NCBI GenBank assembly: GCA_050329575.1
Contig: JBHJOP010000009.1
Location: forward strand, 72,562 to 136,561
Source of the DNA: JAUXFS01 sp050329575
GTDB taxonomy: Bacteria; Pseudomonadota; Alphaproteobacteria; Rhodospirillales; Defluviicoccaceae
DNA: 64,000 nt
Reading direction: 5' to 3'
The notes under the pieces are model-generated. The model worked only from the letters and a program-made list of their open reading frames with translations, was not told the origin of the DNA and did no database searches. Positions within the stretch are counted from its first letter, which is position 1, and the number at the start of each line of letters is the position of its first letter. This document shows, one piece after another, positions 8,173-15,789 of the stretch. Position numbers and translations under genes: made by a program.

Positions 8173-9426
8173 ATGCCAACAGTGATCGCTGCCGGCGGGA
8201 TTGCGGCGCTGCTGCGCCCGGGCATGCGTGTCTACGCGCCCGGCTTGTCCGGCGAATCGCCCCTGCTCGTCGACGCCTTGCGCGCCGACCCGGAGCGCTG
8301 CGCCGGTGTCCGCTTCGTCGGCGTCTGGCTCCCGGGCTACAACGAGGTCGACTACGCCGGCCTGCACCCGTCGGCGCGCGCCACCGCCTTCTTCGTCGGG
8401 CCGGCGCTTCGCGCATCGTTCGTCGCCGGTCGGATCGACTACCTGCCGATGTCCTACTTCGCCATCTACGCCTACCTGCGCGACCGCGCGCCCGTCGATC
8501 TCGCGCTTCTGCAGGTCGCGCCGCCCGATCCGTTCGGCCGTTGCAGTCTCGGCGTCGCCAACGATTTCACGCCGGCGATGCTCGACAAGGCGGCCTGCAC
8601 GGTGGCCCACGTCAATCCGGAGATGCCGCGCACGGTCGGCGCCGCCACCGTCCGCTTCGAGGACCTCGACTACGTGGTCGAGGCGCCTCACCCGCTGCTC
8701 GGTGGCGACGACGGCATCGACCCGGCCTTCGCGGCGATCGGCCGCCACCTCGCCACCCTGGTGCCCGACGGGGCCACCCTCGAGGTCGGCGTCGGCAAGG
8801 TTCAAGGCGTGCTGGCGGCGCTCTGCGGCCACCGCGACCTGCGGCTGCACACCGGCGCGTTCTCCGATCCGCTGCTGCGGCTGGCGGAGAGCGGCGCCCT
8901 CGCCGATCGGGACGCGGCGGTCACCGCCGGCGTCGCCTGGGGAAGCGAGGCCCTCTACGCCTTCGTCGCCGACAATCCGCGGTTCTGCTTCGCCCCCGTC
9001 GGCGCCACCCACGCCGTCACCACGCTCGCGGCGATCGATCGCTTCATCGCCGTCAACGCGGTGATCGAGGTCGATCTGCTCGGCCAGGCCAATGCCGAGA
9101 TGATCGACGGTCGCCAGGTCAGCAGCGCCGGCGGCATCACCGATTTCATGCGCGGCGCCCGGCTGTCGCCGGGCGGGCTCGCCGTCGTCGCGCTGCCTGC
9201 GACCACCAAGGGCGGAACGGTGTCGCGAATCGTGCCCCGGCTCGACGCGGGCACCGCCGTCAGCGTCGCCCGTGCCGACATGCAGGTGGTGGTGACCGAG
9301 CACGGTATCGCCGATCTGCGCGACCGATCGGTGGACGCTCGCGCGGAGGCGCTGATTGCCGTCGCCGCACCCGCGTTCCGCGACCGCCTCGCCGCCGCAT
9401 GGCGCGACCGCCGCGCGCGCATGTAG
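8173..9426 (+). CDS. Acetyl-CoA hydrolase/transferase family protein, atypical active site
   Basis: Encodes 417 residues. The two-domain Cat1/4-hydroxybutyrate CoA-transferase fold is recognisable: LLQVAPPDPFGRCSLGVAND in the first half, LEVGVGKVQGVL and the distal VTEHGIADLR and SSAGGITDFMRGA blocks in the second. Classical members carry a catalytic Glu in a motif of the form H-[ST]-E-x-x-[SQ]-D that forms the CoA thioester. The corresponding sequence here is HTGAFSD, with Gly228 in the Glu position. It may therefore use another residue, hydrolyse rather than transfer, or do something else. GGGAGG sits five bases before the ATG at 8173. Confidence 0.8.
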   Translation: MPTVIAAGGIAALLRPGMRVYAPGLSGESPLLVDALRADPERCAGVRFVGVWLPGYNEVDYAGLHPSARATAFFVGPALRASFVAGRIDYLPMSYFAIYAYLRDRAPVDLALLQVAPPDPFGRCSLGVANDFTPAMLDKAACTVAHVNPEMPRTVGAATVRFEDLDYVVEAPHPLLGGDDGIDPAFAAIGRHLATLVPDGATLEVGVGKVQGVLAALCGHRDLRLHTGAFSDPLLRLAESGALADRDAAVTAGVAWGSEALYAFVADNPRFCFAPVGATHAVTTLAAIDRFIAVNAVIEVDLLGQANAEMIDGRQVSSAGGITDFMRGARLSPGGLAVVALPATTKGGTVSRIVPRLDAGTAVSVARADMQVVVTEHGIADLRDRSVDARAEALIAVAAPAFRDRLAAAWRDRRARM

Positions 9427-9455
9427 CCGCTGGCGCGCGGGTCGCGTCCCGCGGG

Positions 9456-10286
9456 TCAGTGCAGTCGGGCGCGCAACTGGCGCAGCAGATCTTCGACGCG
9501 CGGGATCTCCGCGACCCCGATGCCACCCGCCAGCAGCCGCTCGAGAAGGGTGATCGCCGTTTTCAGGTTGCCGAGCCGATGATGCAGCACCGCCGCCTCG
9601 CACCACAACCCGGTGCGCCGAGGCGCGATCGCGGTCATCGTCTCCAGCACCGCGCACGCCCGAATGGGATCGTCGTCGTGCAGCGCGCGCAGCTTGATGT
9701 TGTTCTGCAGCCGGACCAGGATGTCACGATCCGGGACCGGTGCATGGTGCACCGGTTCGAGCTTCGCGTCGGTGCCGTGAAGCTCCCGGAGCCGTCGACG
9801 CAGGTCCTCGGCGGTCATCGCCCGGCCCTGGTGAAACGGATCGATGATCGCCCTCTGCCCGCGCGCCTCGATCCGGACCAGGAAATGGGAGGGGAAGCCG
9901 AGGCCGACGATGTCCCACCCACAGGCGCGCGCGGCGTGGATGTAGAGGATGCCGAGGGTGACCGGCAGCCCCCGTCGGCGGTCGATGACATCGATCAGGT
10001 TGGCGTTGCGGACATCCTCGTAGGTCTCCTGGTCGCCGCGGTAGCGGTGCCGCTCGACAAGGACCCTGCGCAGCAGGGCGACCCGGCCCGCGAGGCCGGA
10101 TGCGGTCCCAGCTGCCGCCGCCGCCTCCGCTGCGAGCGCCGCCAGATAGTCGCGATAGCGGTCGATCTCGGCCCCTGGCCGATCGGCGGCGGCAAGCAGA
10201 AGCGCGGTCTCGGCGAGGTCGAGCGCGACGTCGTCCCGGTCGCCGATGTCACGCAGCGCGCGCAGGATCTCAGAGCGGCGCGACAC
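9456..10286 (-). CDS. SirB1 family protein (transglutaminase-like plus TPR)
   Basis: Encodes 276 residues. The N-terminal two thirds match the SirB1/YchA transglutaminase-like N domain (NANLIDVIDRRRGLPVTLGILYIHAARACGW and FPSHFLVRIEARGQRAIIDPFHQG). The C-terminal part (LQNNIKLRALHDDDPIRACAVLETM, then a second helix pair) looks like TPR repeats. SirB1 proteins are widespread, but their biochemical function is not established and most lack an intact transglutaminase triad. It is convergent with the CoA-transferase-like gene, with 29 bases between the stops, and separated by 60 bases from the SDR gene upstream of it. Confidence 0.85.
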   Translation of the reverse strand: MSRRSEILRALRDIGDRDDVALDLAETALLLAAADRPGAEIDRYRDYLAALAAEAAAAAGTASGLAGRVALLRRVLVERHRYRGDQETYEDVRNANLIDVIDRRRGLPVTLGILYIHAARACGWDIVGLGFPSHFLVRIEARGQRAIIDPFHQGRAMTAEDLRRRLRELHGTDAKLEPVHHAPVPDRDILVRLQNNIKLRALHDDDPIRACAVLETMTAIAPRRTGLWCEAAVLHHRLGNLKTAITLLERLLAGGIGVAEIPRVEDLLRQLRARLH

Positions 10287-10346
10287 GCGGCAAGGCCTCC
10301 GCGACGCCCGGCCGGCGGGCGACCGGCCGTCGCTCCGGTCCGGGGC

Positions 10347-11135
10347 TCATCCCGATCGCCCGCCGAACAGGCGCACCGCCGCGCCGATCGTGCCGGCGAC
10401 CAGCCGGCGCGGCGCCAGCAACGGGCCGAGGCCGAGCTGATTGATGAACCCGGTGACGTGGACGCTGCGCCCGCCGAGCGCCGCCAGCCCTTGCCGGGCG
10501 ACCGATGCGGGGTCGGTCGCGCCCGGCACGCTGCCGCTCTCGTAGCCGGCGCGGGTGCCGAACGCCGTCCGCGTCGCGCCCGGGCAGAGGGCCAACACGT
10601 CGACCGGGCGGTCGCGCAGTTCTTCGGCCAGTGCTTCCGCGAAGTGGAGGTCGAACGCCTTGCTCGCCGCGTAGGTGGCGAAGAACGGTACCGGCGCGAA
10701 CGCCGCCGTACTGGAGACGATGATCACGCCGCCCCGCCGGCGTCCTTTCCGCGCCCGGGCGATGATGCCGGGCAGAAGCCCGCGGGTCAGTGCCACCACC
10801 GCCACGACGTTGACCATCACCGTCTCCCGCTCCGCCTCCGGAGCGTTGTCGATCACCGCGCCGAGACGGCCGGTGCCGGCGTTGTTGATCAGGAGATCGA
10901 TTCCGAACCGCTCGGCACGATCGATCAGCGTCTGCACCGCCGCCTCGTCGCCGAGATCGGCGACCATCGTCTCGACGGTGCGACCCACGCGGGCGAGCGC
11001 CGACTGCGCCGCGGCGAGCTTGTCCGCGTCACGCCCGGTGAGCAGCAGATCAGTGGTCTTCGGCAGTTCCGCGGCGAACGCGGCGCCGATGCCGCTGGTC
11101 GCGCCGGTCACCAGGGCTCTTCGGAATGAACGCAT
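10347..11135 (-). CDS. Short-chain dehydrogenase/reductase
   Basis: Encodes 262 residues of a classical SDR. The nucleotide-binding TGATSGIG is at residues 10-17, the NNAG motif follows the fourth strand, and the catalytic Ser (VSSTAAF) and Tyr-x-x-x-Lys (YAASK) are present. The TGRDADK after the second strand suggests NADP(H) preference. The C-terminal portion (ALCPGATRTAF) fits the DltE/YqjQ-like subgroup. The substrate cannot be inferred. It runs divergently from the PhyH gene across an AT-richer intergenic region. Confidence 0.85.
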   Translation of the reverse strand: MRSFRRALVTGATSGIGAAFAAELPKTTDLLLTGRDADKLAAAQSALARVGRTVETMVADLGDEAAVQTLIDRAERFGIDLLINNAGTGRLGAVIDNAPEAERETVMVNVVAVVALTRGLLPGIIARARKGRRRGGVIIVSSTAAFAPVPFFATYAASKAFDLHFAEALAEELRDRPVDVLALCPGATRTAFGTRAGYESGSVPGATDPASVARQGLAALGGRSVHVTGFINQLGLGPLLAPRRLVAGTIGAAVRLFGGRSG

Positions 11136-11254
11136 CTCGCTGCCTCACCGAACAAGGGGACGCTACGGGCCGTTTCGCCCGCTCACCGGGTTAGATGTGG
11201 GAGCGGCGGCCGATGGTTGCACCCGCGCGGGGGCGGAGAATGCGAAAAGTCCGT

Positions 11255-11281
11255 TTAACGAGAGGGTGGGCATGATATAAT
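11255..11281 (+). promoter_or_regulatory. Candidate sigma70-type promoter for the PhyH gene
   Basis: A perfect TATAAT hexamer at 11276-11281 stands out in this GC-rich context. TTAACG at 11255-11260 could be the -35 element, but the 15-base spacing is short. Transcription would start near 11288. Confidence 0.35.
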
Positions 11282-11316
11282 CGCATAAAGTGCGCAACCC
11301 GGCGTCCGAGCACCTG

Positions 11317-12198
11317 ATGATCGTGAGCAGCGGCTTGGCGACCGACCGCCTCGCGGCGCGCCCGCAACTGGACGCCGCGCTCCGGGATTTCCACAGCCGG
11401 GGCTTCGCCGTCGTCAAGGGCGTGTTCGCGGCCGACGAGGTCGCCCGTGTGGCCGCCGCCTTCGACCGCCTCTATGCCCAGGGCCTCCGGCACCGCCGCA
11501 GCTACCGCCACGGCAATCTGTTTTTCCGCATCGCCGAGGACGCCCGCCTCGGCCGCATCGTGCGCTACCTTCAGTGGCCGAGCTATGTCGATCCGGTGCT
11601 CGACGCGATCCGCCTCGATCCGAGGATGCTGGCGATCGTGCGGCCGCTGATCGGCCCCGACGTCAAGCAGATCATCAACCAGTTGCACTGGAAGCCACCC
11701 GGCGCCGCGGCGGTGGAGTTCGGTTATCATCAGGACATCCGCTTCCGGCGGCCGCGCAGCGCCTATCGGAACCCGGCGGAGTCCTATGTGCAGACCGGCC
11801 TCGCGATCGATCCCCACCGCATCGACAACGGAGCGATGGTCCTCTATCCCGGCAGTCACCGGCTCGGCGAGCTGGCCCTGGGCAACGGCCGGGTGATGGA
11901 GACGCCGCTCCGTCCGGACGACCTGATCGCGGTCGGACTCGATCCCGGCGCCGCCGTCACCCTCGATCTGGATCCCGGCGACGTGGCCCTCTGGCACCTC
12001 TACACCGTGCACGGCTCCGGCGCCAACCACTCGGCCATCGACCGCCGCCTCTACATCAGCGGCTACGTCCGGGCGGACAGCTGCGATCGCGGCGCGTGGA
12101 CGTTCCGCGACGGTCGACCGGTGCCGCTCGGCGCGCCGGTGCTGATCCACTACGAGGATCTCCACGTCCGGCCGGACCCGCACTACGTCGACGACTGA
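11317..12198 (+). CDS. Phytanoyl-CoA dioxygenase (PhyH) family protein
   Basis: Encodes 293 residues from the ATG at 11317. The Fe(II)/2-oxoglutarate dioxygenase residues are visible: the His-x-Asp pair at His138 and Asp140 (YHQDIRF), the distal His232 (VHGSGANHS) and a 2-oxoglutarate-binding Arg244 (RRLYISGYV). PGSHRLG is the usual PhyH loop. Such enzymes hydroxylate diverse small molecules, so the substrate is open. An in-frame GTG at 11290 lies just downstream of a perfect TATAAT; if used, the mRNA would be nearly leaderless. Neither start has a strong ribosome-binding site. It stands alone between oppositely oriented genes. Confidence 0.85.
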   Translation: MIVSSGLATDRLAARPQLDAALRDFHSRGFAVVKGVFAADEVARVAAAFDRLYAQGLRHRRSYRHGNLFFRIAEDARLGRIVRYLQWPSYVDPVLDAIRLDPRMLAIVRPLIGPDVKQIINQLHWKPPGAAAVEFGYHQDIRFRRPRSAYRNPAESYVQTGLAIDPHRIDNGAMVLYPGSHRLGELALGNGRVMETPLRPDDLIAVGLDPGAAVTLDLDPGDVALWHLYTVHGSGANHSAIDRRLYISGYVRADSCDRGAWTFRDGRPVPLGAPVLIHYEDLHVRPDPHYVDD

Positions 12199-12219
12199 GA
12201 GGCGTGCCGCCGCGCGCGC

Positions 12220-12846
12220 TCAGTCGGGGTTCCAGCCGGCCCGCCAGGCGTCGAGGAGCACCACGTCTGCGGGGTGGCCGTTGTCACGGAACCACGAATC
12301 GACGGCATAGACGTGCCCGGTGGCGATCTCGACGACGGTGGCGGTGAAGTGCGGAACGCCGTCGCTGAGGATCACCAGCCGCGTCGCGTGGGCGCCGCGT
12401 CGGTGCCAGCGCAGCAAGCCGTCCGCCTCCAGCATGCCGAGCAGGGTGTGGGTGTTGGACGCCTCGTCGACGCAATCGAGCTGGCCGGACCGAAACATCC
12501 CCTTGATGGTGCCGCCGATGTCGCCGCTGGTGCCGGCCTTGGTGCCGGCCTTTCGTTCGAAGGCGCCGACGGCCGCGGCGATGCCGTCGCGCTCGCTTGC
12601 CGCGTCGGCTGCCGGCGCACCGAGCGGGTCGGTGATCGCCGCCCACTCCACGTCGTCGAACCCGAGGACCTTGATCGTCTTGCAGGTGTTGTCGCGGCAG
12701 TAGGCGAAGCGCGCCGGGGTCGGATCGTCGATCCCGGTCTCGGGGAGCGGCGGGGTGCCGCAGCCGCCGAGCAACAGGGAGGCCACCGCCGCCGTCGCCA
12801 CCGGACGCCGGCGAAGCGTGGCCCGATATCGTGCCGACAATGGCAT
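12220..12846 (-). CDS. Putative lipoprotein, unknown function
   Basis: Encodes 208 residues from the ATG at 12846. A basic start (SARYRATLRRRPVATAAVASL) leads to a lipobox LLGGC, so the protein is probably exported and lipid-anchored. The mature part has a Cys pair (YCRDNTCKTIKVLGFDD), a central DCVDEASNTHTLLGML block with another Cys, and a C-terminal strand-rich region (FTATVVEIATGHVYAVDSWF). No catalytic family is recognised; the conserved Cys/His/Asp pattern hints at a papain-like or transglutaminase-like fold, but that is speculation. Convergent with the PhyH gene and downstream of the glycerophosphodiesterase gene. Confidence 0.75.
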   Translation of the reverse strand: MPLSARYRATLRRRPVATAAVASLLLGGCGTPPLPETGIDDPTPARFAYCRDNTCKTIKVLGFDDVEWAAITDPLGAPAADAASERDGIAAAVGAFERKAGTKAGTSGDIGGTIKGMFRSGQLDCVDEASNTHTLLGMLEADGLLRWHRRGAHATRLVILSDGVPHFTATVVEIATGHVYAVDSWFRDNGHPADVVLLDAWRAGWNPD

Positions 12847-12872
12847 CCCTCCCGTTCCGTGGCGGCGGCGGA

Positions 12873-13649
12873 TCAGCCGATCCGCTCGGGATAATCGCTG
12901 AACACCGCCTCGACCCCCCAGGCGAAGAGCATCCGTGCCGTTGCGCTCTCGTTGACCGTGTAGCACCGGAGCGCGCAGCCTGCGGCGAGCACCTCCCGCG
13001 CCTGCTCGCGGGTGAGCGCGCCGGCGTCACAGTGGAGGCCGTCGCAGCCGAGGTCCTCCAGCCGCCTCCGCCAGTCGGAGGGGATCGCCCCGACCAGCAA
13101 CGCAGCGGGATACTGGGGCGCCAGTCGCGTCGCCGTCGCCATCGACGCCGCCCGGAAGCTCGAGATCAGCGGAGGCGGCAGGATCGCCGGCCATTCGGCC
13201 TTCAGGATGCGGATCACCGCCTCGGCGGTCTCGACTTCGCGGCCGGGATCGGGCTTGATCTCGACGTTCGCGCCGAGCCCCAGTTCCCCCAGCGTCGCGA
13301 TCGTCTCGCCGAGGGTGGGGATGCGTTCGCCGCGGAAGGCAGCTGCGAACCAGCCGCCGGCATCGAGTGCCTTCAGCGTCGCCAAGTCCTGCTCCGCCAG
13401 CCGCCCGCGGCCGTCGGTGGTTCGCTCCAGCGTCTCGTCATGAAACAGCACGACCGCACCGTCGCGGCTGAGCTTGGCATCGAACTCCACCCATCGCGTC
13501 CCCAATGCCGCCGCGGCACGAACGGCGGCGAGCGTGTTCTCGGGCGCGTGGCCGGCGGCGCCGCGATGACCGATCACTCTCGCTGTCCGCACGGCCCGCC
13601 CTCGCTCCTCCGCCCCTGGCTCTCCGGCCCCCCGAGGCTCGGCGGTCAC
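12873..13649 (-). CDS. ugpQ: Glycerophosphodiester phosphodiesterase
   Basis: Hydrolyses glycerophosphodiesters to glycerol-3-phosphate and an alcohol. The 258-residue TIM barrel shows GHRGAAGHAPENTLAA, the metal ligands in VEFDAKLSRDGAVVLFHDETLERTT, VEIKPD, and the terminal ...WGVEAVFSDYPERI. There is no signal peptide, so it should be cytoplasmic like UgpQ. The start is a GTG at 13649 that overlaps the stop of the small upstream lipoprotein gene as GTGA; a downstream GTG at codon 20 is an alternative. Confidence 0.9.
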   Translation of the reverse strand: MTAEPRGAGEPGAEERGRAVRTARVIGHRGAAGHAPENTLAAVRAAAALGTRWVEFDAKLSRDGAVVLFHDETLERTTDGRGRLAEQDLATLKALDAGGWFAAAFRGERIPTLGETIATLGELGLGANVEIKPDPGREVETAEAVIRILKAEWPAILPPPLISSFRAASMATATRLAPQYPAALLVGAIPSDWRRRLEDLGCDGLHCDAGALTREQAREVLAAGCALRCYTVNESATARMLFAWGVEAVFSDYPERIG

Positions 13650-13777
13650 GGATCGCGACGCTGGTCGAGGAACCGGAAATCGTCATCGGAGCGATCCCGC
13701 GCCGGCTCGCACGCCGCCGTCAACCCTGCAATCGCGAAAATGAGACAAAGCAGCATCGCCGAGTGCCGTCGTTTCAT
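13646..13777 (-). CDS. Very small lipoprotein
   Basis: Encodes 43 residues: MKRRHSAMLLCLIFAIAGL followed by a lipobox TAAC and a mature tail of only ~20 acidic and basic residues ending LDQRRDP. This is a textbook lipoprotein signal with a minimal mature part, resembling the tiny entericidin-like or RzpD-like lipoproteins, but not assignable to a family. Its stop overlaps the GTG start of the glycerophosphodiesterase gene, suggesting translational coupling. The frame stays open into accA because of high GC; that extension is not coding. Confidence 0.6.
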   Translation of the reverse strand: MKRRHSAMLLCLIFAIAGLTAACEPARDRSDDDFRFLDQRRDP

Positions 13778-13827
13778 GGCCAAATCCCTGTCTCTCGTCG
13801 TGGGCCCTGCCGCGCAGTCCAGCGCCC

Positions 13828-14784
13828 TTACGTCGTCTCCGGCGCACTCATCCGCAAGAACTTCTGGCGCCGCCGCCGGCGCAGATCGTCGCCGTCGAAC
13901 CCGACCAGCGCCGCCAGCGCCCGCTCGATTGCCTCGCCGGCCGCCTCGATCGCCCCGGCGGGATCGCGGTGGGCACCGCCGAGCGGCTCCGGCACGATGC
14001 CGTCGATGACGCCGAGCCCCTTCAGGTCCTCGGCGGTCAGCTTCAGGGCCTGGGCTGCGGTCTTCGCCTGTTCGCCGTCCCGCCACAGGATCGAGGCGCA
14101 GCCCTCGGGCGAGATCACCGAGTAGATGGCATGCTCCAGCATCAGCACACGATCGGCGGCGGCGAGCGCGATCGCGCCGCCGGAGCCGCCCTCGCCGATC
14201 ACCACGCTGACCAACGGCACCCGCAGCGCGAAGCAGGTTTCGATCGATCGGGCGATCGCCTCCGCCTGACCGCGGGCCTCGGCATCGACACCGGGGTAGG
14301 CGCCGGGGGTGTCGACGAAGGTGACGACCGGCAGCCCGAAATGGTCGGCGAGCCGCATCAGCCGTTGCGCCTTTCGGTAGCCCTCGGGCCGCGCCATGCC
14401 GAAATTGTGCCGGATCCGGCCATCGGTGTCGGCGCCCTTCTCGTGACCGACGACGACCACCGATCGGCCGCGAAAGCGGCCGAGGCCACCGATGATCGCC
14501 CGGTCCTCGGCGAAGGCGCGATCGCCGGCCAGCGGCGTCAACTCGTCGATCAGCCGGCCGAGGTAGTCGACGGTATGCGGTCGCTCCGGATGACGCGCCA
14601 CCTGCGCCTTCTGCCAGGGGCTGAGGCGGCCGTAGGTCTGGCGCAGCAGCGCCTCCAGCTTGCCTTGCAGCCGCCCGACCTCGTCGGCGATGTTGAGCTC
14701 GCCGCTGCTGCTGAGATGGCGGAGTTCGGCGATCTTGCCTTCCAGTTCGGCGATCGGCTTTTCGAAGTCGAGGAACGTGCGCAT
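13828..14784 (-). CDS. accA: Acetyl-CoA carboxylase carboxyltransferase subunit alpha
   Basis: Encodes 318 residues, the usual AccA length. With AccD it transfers carboxyl from biotinyl-AccB to acetyl-CoA in the first committed step of fatty acid synthesis. The start MRTFLDFEKPIAELEGKI is family-typical, as are HNFGMARPEGYRKA, the DTPGAYPG block, GEGGSGGAIAL and SPEGCASILW. The gene lies alone between the small lipoprotein and the phosphatase gene, on the same strand. Confidence 0.95.
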   Translation of the reverse strand: MRTFLDFEKPIAELEGKIAELRHLSSSGELNIADEVGRLQGKLEALLRQTYGRLSPWQKAQVARHPERPHTVDYLGRLIDELTPLAGDRAFAEDRAIIGGLGRFRGRSVVVVGHEKGADTDGRIRHNFGMARPEGYRKAQRLMRLADHFGLPVVTFVDTPGAYPGVDAEARGQAEAIARSIETCFALRVPLVSVVIGEGGSGGAIALAAADRVLMLEHAIYSVISPEGCASILWRDGEQAKTAAQALKLTAEDLKGLGVIDGIVPEPLGGAHRDPAGAIEAAGEAIERALAALVGFDGDDLRRRRRQKFLRMSAPETT

Positions 14785-14837
14785 CGCCGCTTCCTAGCAC
14801 ACCGCCCGCAGTGAAGCGACGGCGAATCGGCCGCCGC

Positions 14838-15284
14838 TCACGGACCGGCCATGGTGTCGGCCGGGAAGTGCGACCGGATCCGCGCCAGCAACTGATCGCG
14901 GACCTGCCGGTAGGCGGCGAGCCGGGTCTCGCGGCTGGCCTCGATCAAGGTCGGATCGAAGGTGTTCCAGAACACCACCTCGCAGGCCATCACCCGGGTC
15001 ATCTCCACGGCCTTGTGCTGGGCCTCCGGCGACAGCGAGACCACCAGGTCGTAGGACTCGTCCTCCAGATCGTCGAACGCCTTCGGCCGGTGGCGCCCGA
15101 TGTCGATGCCGATCTCGTCCATCACCTGCACCGCGAACGGATCGAGCGCGCCCGGTCGCACCCCGACCGAGTCGACGTAGATGCGGTGGCCGCGCAGGTG
15201 CTTGAGCAGGCCCTCCGCCATCGGCGAGCGCACCGCGTTGTGGGTGCAGGCGAACAGCACGGCGGTCGGCCCATCGGTCGCCAT
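14838..15284 (-). CDS. Low-molecular-weight protein tyrosine phosphatase / ArsC-like protein
   Basis: Encodes 148 residues. The phosphate loop CTHNAVRS (Cys13 to Arg19) matches the C-x5-R-[ST] signature of LMW phosphatases and thioredoxin-type arsenate reductases, and a distal NTFDP supplies the general-acid Asp. SPMAEGLL is also family-typical. Without the extra redox cysteines that ArsC uses being evident in the expected segment, protein phosphatase activity is the better guess. It begins only 3 bases after the UPF0262 gene, a pairing common in alphaproteobacteria. Confidence 0.82.
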   Translation of the reverse strand: MATDGPTAVLFACTHNAVRSPMAEGLLKHLRGHRIYVDSVGVRPGALDPFAVQVMDEIGIDIGRHRPKAFDDLEDESYDLVVSLSPEAQHKAVEMTRVMACEVVFWNTFDPTLIEASRETRLAAYRQVRDQLLARIRSHFPADTMAGP

Positions 15285-15287
15285 CGG

Positions 15288-15776
15288 CTAACCTCGGATG
15301 TGCAGCACGCAGACGAGGGTGAACAGCCGCCGGGCGGTGTCGCGATCGATCTCGACATGCGGGGCGAGGGCCGCACGAAGCAGCTCGGCCCCCTCGTCGT
15401 GCAGACTGCGCCGGCCCATGTCGATCGCCTCGATTCGGCTCGGGCTCATCGTCCGGATCGCCTTGAAATAGCTGTCGAGGACAAGGAAGTAGTCCTTGAC
15501 GACCTTGCGCAGGATCCCGAGCGGCATGGTGAAGCGGCAGACGGCCTCCTCTCCCTGATCGCGGACGTCGAACACCAGCCGCGCCGCCTCGATGCCCAGA
15601 TGCAGCACGAACGGTCCCTTCCCACCGCCGCGCGGCGCGAATCGGTTGTCCTCGATCAGGTCGAAAAGGGCGGCCTTGCGCTCGTGCTCGACCTGCGGCG
15701 AGAGGCGGATGTGCGCCGGTTCCTCGAGGACCACCTTGGCGATCCGCCGGGTGTCGGCGGCGATGTCGGCGGGCAC
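15288..15776 (-). CDS. UPF0262 family protein
   Basis: Encodes 162 residues from a GTG at 15776. The alphaproteobacterial UPF0262 pattern is clear: IRLSPQVEHERKAALFDLIEDNRF, FVLHLGIEAARLVFDV, LGILRKVVKDYFLVLDSYFKAIRTMSPSRIEAIDMGRR. Function unknown. The upstream part of the frame overlaps hisD and is disregarded; the GTG leaves a 13-base gap to the hisD stop. Likely part of a hisG-hisD-UPF0262-phosphatase transcript. Confidence 0.88.
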   Translation of the reverse strand: MPADIAADTRRIAKVVLEEPAHIRLSPQVEHERKAALFDLIEDNRFAPRGGGKGPFVLHLGIEAARLVFDVRDQGEEAVCRFTMPLGILRKVVKDYFLVLDSYFKAIRTMSPSRIEAIDMGRRSLHDEGAELLRAALAPHVEIDRDTARRLFTLVCVLHIRG

Positions 15777-15789
15777 GGCGGGCGCGCGG

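Noticed and set aside
12193..12225. GACTGAG...CTCAGTC inverted repeat between convergent PhyH and lipoprotein genes
   Set aside because: Seven-base arms, a 19-base loop and no T-run; the arms include both stop codons, so the match is probably incidental.
13646..14800. 384-codon frame joining the small lipoprotein to a long upstream segment
   Set aside because: The upstream part is accA read out of frame; a clean lipoprotein signal starts at 13777.
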